Shown: piece by piece, positions 54,315 through 64,000 of the stretch | How positions within the stretch are numbered: position 1 is the stretch's first letter | Layout of the letters: the number at the start of each line of letters is the position of its first letter | Origin: Arenimonas terrae | GTDB taxonomy: Bacteria; Pseudomonadota; Gammaproteobacteria; Xanthomonadales; Xanthomonadaceae | Reading direction: 5' to 3' | Assembly: GCF_006265115.1 (NCBI RefSeq) | Contig: NZ_SMDR01000004.1 | Location: 132,010-196,009 of the forward strand | Length of the DNA: 64,000 nucleotides | Program-made: the position numbers and the translations under genes | Notes under the pieces: generated by a model | Seen by the model: the letters and a program-made list of their open reading frames with translations, nothing else | Told to the model about the DNA's origin: nothing | The model's database searches: none

Positions 54315-55685
54315 TCAGGACTTCTTCGTCGGCCGCTGCCAGCCGTCCACCGTGACCTGCTTTCCCCGTGCGACGGTGAGCTTGCCGGCCGGCGCCGGCT
54401 TGGTGATCACCGAACCGGCGCCGATGGTCGCGCCGGCGCCGATCGTGACCGGCGCGACCAGCGAGGAGTTCGAGCCGATGAAGGCGCCGTCCTCGATCGT
54501 GGTCACCGACTTGTTCACGCCGTCATAGTTGCAGGTGATGGTGCCGGCACCGACGTTCACGCCCGCGCCGATCTCGGCGTCGCCGAGGTAGGCCAGGTGG
54601 TTGGCCTTGGAGCCGGCGCCCAGGCGCGACTTCTTCGTCTCGACGAAGTTGCCGATGTGCACGCCCTCGGCCAGGTCGGTGCCGGGACGCAGGCGCGCGA
54701 ATGGGCCGATGCTGCAGGCACCACGCGTCACCACGCCCTCGAGGTCGCAGTGCGCCTGCACCACGGTGCCGGCCGCGAGGTCGACGTCGCGCAGGCGGCA
54801 GTAGGGGCCGATGCGGACGTTGTCGCCGAGGCGGACGTTTCCTTCGAGGATCACGTTGGCGTCGATCTCGACGTCCTGCCCGGCGTCCACGCGACCGCGC
54901 TGGTCGAAGCGCGCCGGGTCGAGCAGGCGTACGCCGGCGCGCATCAGCGCCTCGGCCGCGCGGCGCTGGAAAGCGCGCTCCAGCCGCGCCAGCTGGACTG
55001 GGTCGTTGGCGCCTTCGGCTTCGCCGGCGACCAGGCAGCCGGCCTGGGCGGCGGAACGGCCGTCGGCGCGCGCCATCGCGAAGATGTCGGTGAGGTAGTA
55101 CTCGCCCTGGGCGTTGTCGTTCCCGAGCCTGCCGAGCCAGCGCCGCAGGTCGGCGGCCGGCGCGGCGATGACGCCGGTGTTGACCAGTTTCACCGCGCGT
55201 TGCAGTTCATCGGCGTCCTTGTGCTCGACGATGGCCTGCACGTCGCCGTTGCCGTCGAGGATGACGCGGCCGTAGCCGGCGGGGTCGACCAGGGTCTCGG
55301 TCAGCACGGCGGCGCGTTCGGCGCCGGCGACGAGCAGGCGGCGCAGGGTCTCGACGCCGATCAGCGGCACGTCGGCGTACAGCACCAGCACGCGGGCGGC
55401 GTCCGGCACGGCCGGCATCGCCTGCTGCACCGCGTGGCCGGTGCCGAGCTGCTGCGCCTGTTCGGCCCAGCGCAGGTCGGCCTGGCCGGCGAAGGCGGCA
55501 CGCACCTGGGCGCCGCCGTGGCCGTAGACGATGTGGATGCCGGCGGCACCCAGCTCGCGGGCGGCGGCGATCACATGCGCCAGCATCGGCTGGCCGGCGA
55601 TCGGCTGCAGCACCTTGGGAGTGCGCGACTTCATGCGCTTGCCCTCGCCGGCGGCGAGGATGATCACGTGCAGGGGCTGGCTCAT
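54315..55685 (-). CDS. glmU: Bifunctional UDP-GlcNAc pyrophosphorylase/GlcN-1-P acetyltransferase GlmU
   Basis: A 456-aa enzyme of E. coli length (456). The N-terminal uridyltransferase has [20 protein letters not shown] and LYADVPLI. The C-terminal left-handed beta-helix of hexapeptide repeats ([20 protein letters not shown]) contains [20 protein letters not shown] and [11 protein letters not shown], which carry acetyl-CoA and substrate contacts. It makes UDP-GlcNAc for peptidoglycan and LPS. It lies 22 nt from the convergent kinase gene and diverges from gtrA across a 59-nt spacer. Confidence 0.98.
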   Translation of the reverse strand: MSQPLHVIILAAGEGKRMKSRTPKVLQPIAGQPMLAHVIAAARELGAAGIHIVYGHGGAQVRAAFAGQADLRWAEQAQQLGTGHAVQQAMPAVPDAARVLVLYADVPLIGVETLRRLLVAGAERAAVLTETLVDPAGYGRVILDGNGDVQAIVEHKDADELQRAVKLVNTGVIAAPAADLRRWLGRLGNDNAQGEYYLTDIFAMARADGRSAAQAGCLVAGEAEGANDPVQLARLERAFQRRAAEALMRAGVRLLDPARFDQRGRVDAGQDVEIDANVILEGNVRLGDNVRIGPYCRLRDVDLAAGTVVQAHCDLEGVVTRGACSIGPFARLRPGTDLAEGVHIGNFVETKKSRLGAGSKANHLAYLGDAEIGAGVNVGAGTITCNYDGVNKSVTTIEDGAFIGSNSSLVAPVTIGAGATIGAGSVITKPAPAGKLTVARGKQVTVDGWQRPTKKS

Positions 55686-55744
55686 GGGGTCCTCCGTGGC
55701 GCCATAGTATCGGCGCCGGCGCAGCGCGCTGCTAGCATGGCGCG

Positions 55745-56143
55745 ATGTCCGCCACCCGTTCCGCTCTGCCTCGCCAGGCGCTGGTTTTCCTGGCCTTCGG
55801 CCTGGTCCAGCTGGCGCTGGATACGGCGATCTACGTCGGCCTGACCGCCGCCGGGCTTCCGGTCGCCACCGGCAACGTCGCCGGGCGCATAGCCGGCGCC
55901 TGCCTGGGCTTCTGGCTCAACGGCCGCTACACCTTCGCCGAGGGCGGCAAGACGCGGCTCCAGCGGCGGCACCTGCTGCGCTTCATCCTGGCCTGGTGCG
56001 CGCTGACGGTGATGAGCACCTACCTGCTGGCCTCGATCGTCACCGGAACGAGCCTGCAGATCTCGTGGTTCGCCAAGCCCCTGGTCGAGGCCGTGATGGC
56101 GGCGATCGGCTTCGTCGTCTGGCGGCAGTGGGTCTATCGCTGA
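55745..56143 (+). CDS. GtrA-family membrane protein
   Basis: A 132-aa protein with four membrane helices. It has the GtrA pattern [19 protein letters not shown], then [21 protein letters not shown] and [20 protein letters not shown]. GtrA proteins flip or help present lipid-linked sugars (undecaprenyl-phosphate-glucose) for cell-envelope glycosylation. No glycosyltransferase partner is adjacent. It converges on the atp operon, with a terminator in between. Confidence 0.92.
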   Translation: MSATRSALPRQALVFLAFGLVQLALDTAIYVGLTAAGLPVATGNVAGRIAGACLGFWLNGRYTFAEGGKTRLQRRHLLRFILAWCALTVMSTYLLASIVTGTSLQISWFAKPLVEAVMAAIGFVVWRQWVYR

Positions 56144-56164
56144 GCGGACCGGCGGCACGTCGGC

Positions 56165-56196
56165 AAAAATGCAAAACGCCGGCGCGGGGCCGGCGT
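56165..56196 (-). terminator. Rho-independent terminator after atpC
   Basis: The 8-bp GC-rich stem ACGCCGGC (56176-56183) pairs with GCCGGCGT (56189-56196) around GCGGG. On the minus strand it is followed by TTTTGCATTTTT (56176-56165). It ends the atp operon 27 nt beyond the atpC stop. Confidence 0.9.
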
Positions 56197-56222
56197 CTGC
56201 AGGGTCCGCGGTAGCGCCGGAC

Positions 56223-56648
56223 TCAGTGCTTGAGGTTCTTGCGCAGGCGCTCGAGCGCCTGCAGCTGCGCCATCGCCTCGGCCAGCCGGGCCTGTGCCTC
56301 GGCGATCTCCATCGCCTCGCCGCGGTTGGCCAGCACGCGCTCGGCCTCTTCCTTGGCCTTCTGCGCCTGGGCCTCGTCGAGGTCGCCGCCGCGGATGGCG
56401 GTGTCGGTGAGCACCGTCACCACCTGCGGCTGCACCTCGAGGATGCCGCCGGAGACGTAGAACAGCTGCTCCTCGCCATTGGCCAGGGTCAGGCGGACCT
56501 GGCCGGGCTTGAGGCGGGTGATCAGCGGGGCGTGGCGCGGCGCGATGCCGAGCTCGCCCATCTCGCCGGTGGCCACGACCATCTGCACTTCACCGTGGAA
56601 GATTTCTTCCTCGGCGCTGACGATGTCGCAACGGATGGTGGATGCCAT
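56223..56648 (-). CDS. atpC: F1Fo ATP synthase epsilon subunit
   Basis: A 141-aa protein (E. coli 139). The N-terminal beta-sandwich has [21 protein letters not shown] and [19 protein letters not shown]. The C-terminal helical hairpin ([20 protein letters not shown]) can inhibit ATP hydrolysis. It is the last gene of the atp operon, 23 nt after atpD, and is followed by a terminator. Confidence 0.98.
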   Translation of the reverse strand: MASTIRCDIVSAEEEIFHGEVQMVVATGEMGELGIAPRHAPLITRLKPGQVRLTLANGEEQLFYVSGGILEVQPQVVTVLTDTAIRGGDLDEAQAQKAKEEAERVLANRGEAMEIAEAQARLAEAMAQLQALERLRKNLKH

Positions 56649-56671
56649 GGTGGGTCCTTAGAACGTGCGGA

Positions 56672-58982
<2,311 letters not shown>

Positions 58983-59056
58983 GCTCTTCTCGCTGGGTTC
59001 TTCGTCTTGACTAGGGCGCGCCGGGGCGCGCCGTCGTGGTTACCGCGTTCCGGGGT

Positions 59057-60601
59057 TTACCAGGAACCGGTGGCCTTGAACTCGGAGATGATCTGCTTGA
59101 ACTGCGCCTCGATTTCCTTGTCCCAGGCGCCGGTCTCGACGATCTTCTTCTCCAGCGCGCCCTGGGTGTTGCTCATGTGGGCGTGCAGGCCGGCTTCGAC
59201 CGCCAGCAGCTTGTTCAGCGGCACGTCGTCGAGGTAACCCTCGTTCACGGCGTAGATGGTCAGGGCCATCTGGGCGATCGACATCGGCGCGTACTGCTTC
59301 TGCTTCATCAGCTCGGTGACGCGCTGGCCGCGCTCGAGCTGCTTGCGGGTGGCTTCGTCGAGGTCCGAGGCGAACTGCGCGAACGCCGCCAGCTCGCGGT
59401 ACTGCGCCAGCGAGATGCGGATGCCGCCCGACAGCTTCTTCATGATCGTGGTCTGGGCCGCACCACCGACGCGCGACACCGAGATGCCGGCGTTCACGGC
59501 CGGGCGGATGCCGGCGTTGAACAGGTCGGTCTCAAGGAAGATCTGGCCGTCGGTGATCGAGATCACGTTGGTCGGCACGAAGGCCGAGACGTCGCCGGCC
59601 TGGGTTTCGATGATCGGCAGCGCGGTCAGCGAGCCGGTCTTGCCCTTCACGGCGCCGTTGGTGAACTTCTCGACGTATTCCTCGTTGACGCGGGCCGCAC
59701 GCTCGAGCAGGCGCGAGTGCAGATAGAACACGTCGCCCGGGTAGGCTTCGCGGCCCGGCGGGCGGCGCAGCAGCAGCGAGATCTGGCGGTAGGCCACGGC
59801 CTGCTTGGACAGGTCGTCGTACACGATCAGCGCGTCTTCGCCGCGATCGCGGAAGTACTCGCCCATCGTGCAGCCCGAGTAGGCAGAGATGTACTGCATC
59901 GCGGCGGATTCGGAAGCGGTGGCGGCCACGACGATGGTGTGGGCCAGCGCGCCGTTCTCTTCCAGGCGGCGCACGACGTTGGCGACGGACGAGGCCTTCT
60001 GGCCGATCGCGACGTAGATGCACTTAACGCCGGTGCCCTTCTGGTTGATGATCGCGTCGATCGCCAGGGCGGTCTTGCCGGTCTGGCGGTCGCCGATGAC
60101 TAGCTCGCGCTGGCCGCGGCCGACCGGGATCATGGCGTCGACCGACTTGTAGCCGGTCTGCACCGGCTGCGACACCGACTTGCGCCAGATCACGCCCGGG
60201 GCGACCTTCTCCACCGGCGCGCTCAGCGTCGCGGTGATCGGGCCCTTGCCGTCGATCGGCTCGCCCAGCGCGTTGACCACGCGGCCCAGCAGCTCGGGGC
60301 CGACCGGCACTTCGAGGATGCGGCCAGTGGTCTTGGCGACGTCGCCTTCGCGCAGGTGCTCGTAGTCACCCAGGACCACGGCGCCGACCGAGTCACGCTC
60401 GAGGTTCAGCGCCAGCGCGTAGGTGGCGTTCGGCAGCTCGATCATTTCGCCCTGCATCACGTCGGCCAGGCCGTGGATGCGCACGATGCCGTCGGACACC
60501 GAGGTCACGGTGCCTTCGTTGCGGGCTTCGGCGGCCAGCTTGACCTTCTCGATGCGGGTCTTGATCAGTTCGCTGATTTCGGACGGGTTGAGCGTCTGCA
60601 T
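59057..60601 (-). CDS. atpA: F1Fo ATP synthase alpha subunit
   Basis: A 514-aa subunit (E. coli 513). It starts [20 protein letters not shown], which fixes the start at 60601 although the frame is open 15 codons upstream. It has Walker [34 protein letters not shown], and the signature [14 protein letters not shown]. It forms the non-catalytic nucleotide sites of F1. It lies 66 nt after atpH. Confidence 0.99.
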   Translation of the reverse strand: MQTLNPSEISELIKTRIEKVKLAAEARNEGTVTSVSDGIVRIHGLADVMQGEMIELPNATYALALNLERDSVGAVVLGDYEHLREGDVAKTTGRILEVPVGPELLGRVVNALGEPIDGKGPITATLSAPVEKVAPGVIWRKSVSQPVQTGYKSVDAMIPVGRGQRELVIGDRQTGKTALAIDAIINQKGTGVKCIYVAIGQKASSVANVVRRLEENGALAHTIVVAATASESAAMQYISAYSGCTMGEYFRDRGEDALIVYDDLSKQAVAYRQISLLLRRPPGREAYPGDVFYLHSRLLERAARVNEEYVEKFTNGAVKGKTGSLTALPIIETQAGDVSAFVPTNVISITDGQIFLETDLFNAGIRPAVNAGISVSRVGGAAQTTIMKKLSGGIRISLAQYRELAAFAQFASDLDEATRKQLERGQRVTELMKQKQYAPMSIAQMALTIYAVNEGYLDDVPLNKLLAVEAGLHAHMSNTQGALEKKIVETGAWDKEIEAQFKQIISEFKATGSW

Positions 60602-60667
60602 GGGGGTATCCCTGGGTCGTCCGGCTCGCGCCGGCGCTTGGTTCAAAGGAAAATCGAATTCTTCGGA

Positions 60668-61198
60668 TCAGTTCGCCAGCGCCGCCCCGAGGCGCGCCAG
60701 CTTGGTGCGGATGGAGCCGTCGATGACGACGTCGCCGGTGTCGATGACCGCGCCGCCGATCAGCGCCGCGTCCACCGCGGTGCGGATCTCGACGTCCTGG
60801 CCGAAGCGCTTGCGCAGCGAATCGCGCAGCTTGGCCAGTTCGGCCGCGTCCATCGGCTGGGCCGAGGTCACCGTCGCCTTGACCACGCGCTCGGCTTCGG
60901 CGCGCAGCTGGTCGAACAGGCCCGCGATCTCCACCAGCAGCGGCAGCCGGCGGTTGTCCGCCAGCACGGCCAGGAACTGGCGGAAGTTCGGGTCACTGTC
61001 GCCGGGCGGCAGCAGCAGCTCGACCAGGTCATCGGCCTTGGCCAGCGGACTGCCGACCAGGGACTGGACGCCGGGCACCGCGGATGCCTGCGCGGCGAAG
61101 CCGAGCATGGCCGACCACTGCGGCTGGCGGCCGCCTTCCTTGGCCAGCGCGAACGCGGCGCGGGCATAGGGACGGGCGAGGGTGAGGGCTTGGCTCAT
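60668..61198 (-). CDS. atpH: F1Fo ATP synthase delta subunit
   Basis: A 176-aa peripheral-stalk subunit (E. coli 177). It opens SQALTLARPYARAAFALAKE. The C-terminal signature region is DVEIRTAVDAALIGGAVIDT, followed by GDVVIDGSIRTKLARLGAAL. It tethers F1 to subunit b. It starts 11 nt after the atpF stop. Confidence 0.98.
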   Translation of the reverse strand: MSQALTLARPYARAAFALAKEGGRQPQWSAMLGFAAQASAVPGVQSLVGSPLAKADDLVELLLPPGDSDPNFRQFLAVLADNRRLPLLVEIAGLFDQLRAEAERVVKATVTSAQPMDAAELAKLRDSLRKRFGQDVEIRTAVDAALIGGAVIDTGDVVIDGSIRTKLARLGAALAN

Positions 61199-61209
61199 CG
61201 GGTTCGGCC

Positions 61210-61680
61210 TCAGATCTCGGCGGCCAGCTCGTCGAGCAGCGCCTTGTGGGCGTTGCCGTCGATCTCGCGGCGGATCAGCTTCTCGGCGCCGGCGACCGCA
61301 AGCGCGGACACCTGGCGACGCAGGTCTTCCTTGGCGCGGTTGGCCGCGGACGCGATCTCGGCTTCGGCCAGCGCCTTCTGGCGGTTGGCTTCTGCAATGG
61401 CGTCGTTCTTGGCCTGGTCGATGATCTGGTTCGCGCGGGCATGGGCCTGCTCGATGATCTCGTTGGCCTTGGTGCGGGCTTCGCGCAGCGCCTCGGCGAC
61501 CTTCTCCTCGGCCACGGCAAGATCCTTCTTGCTGCGGTCGGCGGCGGCCAGGCCTTCGGCGATCTGGGCCTGACGCTGTTCGATGGCCGCCATGATGTGC
61601 GGCCAGCCGAACTTCATCACGATCCAGGCGACAGCGAAGAACGCCAGACCCTGGATGACCAGGGTGATGTTGATATCCAT
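61210..61680 (-). CDS. atpF: F1Fo ATP synthase b subunit
   Basis: A 156-aa protein, the same length as in E. coli. One N-terminal membrane helix ([20 protein letters not shown]) is followed by [20 protein letters not shown] and a long charged helix that dimerises as the stator stalk ([20 protein letters not shown]). It lies 59 nt after atpE. Confidence 0.98.
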   Translation of the reverse strand: MDINITLVIQGLAFFAVAWIVMKFGWPHIMAAIEQRQAQIAEGLAAADRSKKDLAVAEEKVAEALREARTKANEIIEQAHARANQIIDQAKNDAIAEANRQKALAEAEIASAANRAKEDLRRQVSALAVAGAEKLIRREIDGNAHKALLDELAAEI

Positions 61681-61739
61681 GTCCTACTCCTATGCGCCGG
61701 CGGCGCCATGCCGCCGGCTAACCAATACCGCGGCGGGGA

Positions 61740-63322
<1,583 letters not shown>

Positions 63323-63359
63323 AAGGCTGACCCGAACAGGCTGCCGCCGAAGGCGCGAA

Positions 63360-63389
63360 ATTATAGCAGCGCGCCAGCGCCGGGAACAA
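63360..63389 (-). promoter_or_regulatory. Probable sigma-70 promoter of the atp operon
   Basis: On the minus strand a perfect TATAAT (63365-63360) is preceded, after 18 nt, by TTGTTC (63389-63384). It lies about 38 nt upstream of the proposed atpI start, and nothing else nearby is comparable. The -35 box is only half matched. Confidence 0.7.
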
Positions 63390-63720
63390 GCTGAAAAAGT
63401 ACTGTTTTTTCGCATTCCGCGGCCAGCGGAAAGGCGAGGTCCTTCACGCTTCTCCTGGCGTGCCGGATTGCCACAGGGAGGGAGCACGGGCTCGGGATGG
63501 GGCTTGGACTACGATCGGGCACGGGTTCGGGCGAAGGCCCGGCCATGCCGACGGAACGGCCCCGCCGCGCCGCGGGCTGGAGTCCGTTCGGGGCGTCGCT
63601 GCCACCACGACATGACCGCGAGGGGTGACCGGTCTAGCGCTGGAACTGAGGGGCGCGAATCAGCTCCGCCCACGGGCGGCCCGGAGCCGCGGCACTCCGA
63701 CGGCGATCACCGGGCTGGCT
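63390..63720. other. Intergenic DNA between the atp promoter and the 5S terminators
   Basis: No gene is supported here. Open frames on both strands lack ribosome sites, have no recognisable product and are rich in Arg/Pro/Gly, as expected from random GC-rich DNA. No tRNA, hairpin terminator or AT-rich promoter block was found. Confidence 0.5.
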
Positions 63721-63725
63721 GCAGG

Positions 63726-63797
63726 GTATCCGCAGGATCCGCGCCAAACAGAATGCGCCGCCCGTTTGGGGCGGCGTTTCGGGATGAACCCTGGCGA
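63726..63797 (-). repeat. Degenerate second copy of the 5S 3' end and terminator
   Basis: This segment resembles 63832-63902. It has GGATCC-GCGCCAAA, a hairpin CGCCGCCC (63756-63763) with GGGCGGCG (63769-63776), and then AACCCTGGCGATGACCT, the complement of the last bases of 5S rRNA. The rest of the 5S gene is missing. It looks like the relic of a tandem 5S duplication and may act as a back-up terminator. Confidence 0.8.
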
Positions 63798-63847
63798 TGA
63801 CCTGTTGCGGGCGCGGCAGCAGGATATCTGGCGGATCCGGCGCAAAG

Positions 63848-63877
63848 AAAAACGCCGCCCTTTTGGGGCGGCGTTTT
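63848..63877 (-). terminator. Rho-independent terminator of the rRNA operon (after 5S)
   Basis: The 12-bp stem AAAACGCCGCCC (63849-63860) pairs with GGGCGGCGTTTT (63866-63877) around a TTTTG loop. On the minus strand it ends in a T-run. It starts about 11 nt beyond the 5S 3' end. Confidence 0.93.
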
Positions 63878-63887
63878 GGGATAAAAA

Positions 63888-64000
63888 CCCTGGCGATGAC
63901 CTACTCTTGCATGGCTTAGGCCACACTACCATTGGCGCAGCTGCGTTTCACTTCCGAGTTCGGGATGGGATCGGGTGGTTCCACAGCGCTATGGTCGCCA
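63888..64000 (-). rRNA. rrf: 5S ribosomal RNA (5' few bases outside window)
   Basis: Read on the minus strand from 64000 it begins TGGCGACCATAGCGCTGTGG, continues with the conserved CCCGATCCCATCCCGAACTC loop and ends in GTAGGTCATCGCCAGGG. About 113 of some 116 nt are present; only the first few bases are cut by the window edge. 16S and 23S genes should lie just beyond the window, upstream on this strand. Confidence 0.97.

Overview
The window is a chromosomal stretch of a high-GC gammaproteobacterium. The most likely group is Xanthomonadaceae or Lysobacteraceae (Lysobacter/Luteimonas-like). The evidence is the very high GC at third codon positions, the complete F1Fo ATP synthase operon next to glmU and a 5S rRNA gene, the acnD-prpF pair, a recC-recB-recD operon and an RTX/type I secretion operon. 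No genus can be named from the sequence alone. There are no tRNAs, phage genes, insertion sequences or CRISPR arrays.

Layout. 1-3 kb: the end of an S41 peptidase gene, then a minus-strand SRPBCC/DGPF-YciI/ECF-sigma operon of the ECF42 type with a matching self-type promoter. 3-7.7 kb: an SDR gene and prpF-acnD (methylcitrate pathway). 7.9-14.2 kb: a small membrane protein gene facing a tightly packed operon of three large genes without a recognisable named family (1003, 585 and 347 aa). This is the best candidate here for an undescribed system. 14.3-22.9 kb: recC-recB-recD, joined by ATGA overlaps. 23-32.8 kb: a type I secretion operon (hlyB, hlyD, a 177-aa four-helix membrane protein, and an 1841-aa RTX protein with six 471-bp tandem units). 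A sharp low-GC island covers exactly the end of hlyD, the small membrane gene and the variable N-terminus of the RTX protein. 33-44.8 kb: housekeeping and accessory genes (queD, an RND efflux pair, bioD, a TMEM175-like channel, free-Met-R-sulfoxide reductase, a TfoX C-terminal-like gene, a LOG-family gene, a secreted hydrolase coupled to a MarR-GNAT fusion with its own palindromic operator). 44.9-55.7 kb: glmS and glmU flank a self-contained efflux system (HlyD-type adaptor, ABC ATPase, two permeases, sigma-54 response regulator, histidine kinase) with a strong sigma-54 promoter in front. 55.7-64 kb: gtrA, the whole atpIBEFHAGDC operon (minus strand) with its promoter, and a 5S rRNA gene with a duplicated terminator.

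How the parts work together. The ABC efflux operon, its sigma-54 promoter and the NtrC/NtrY-like pair form one signal-to-export circuit. The RTX operon carries its own inner-membrane exporter and adaptor but no outer-membrane TolC in the window. The same is true of the RND pump. GlmS and GlmU make UDP-GlcNAc for the envelope. acnD-prpF appear without prpB/prpC, which must lie elsewhere or be absent. Most operons are translationally coupled by 1-4 nt overlaps.
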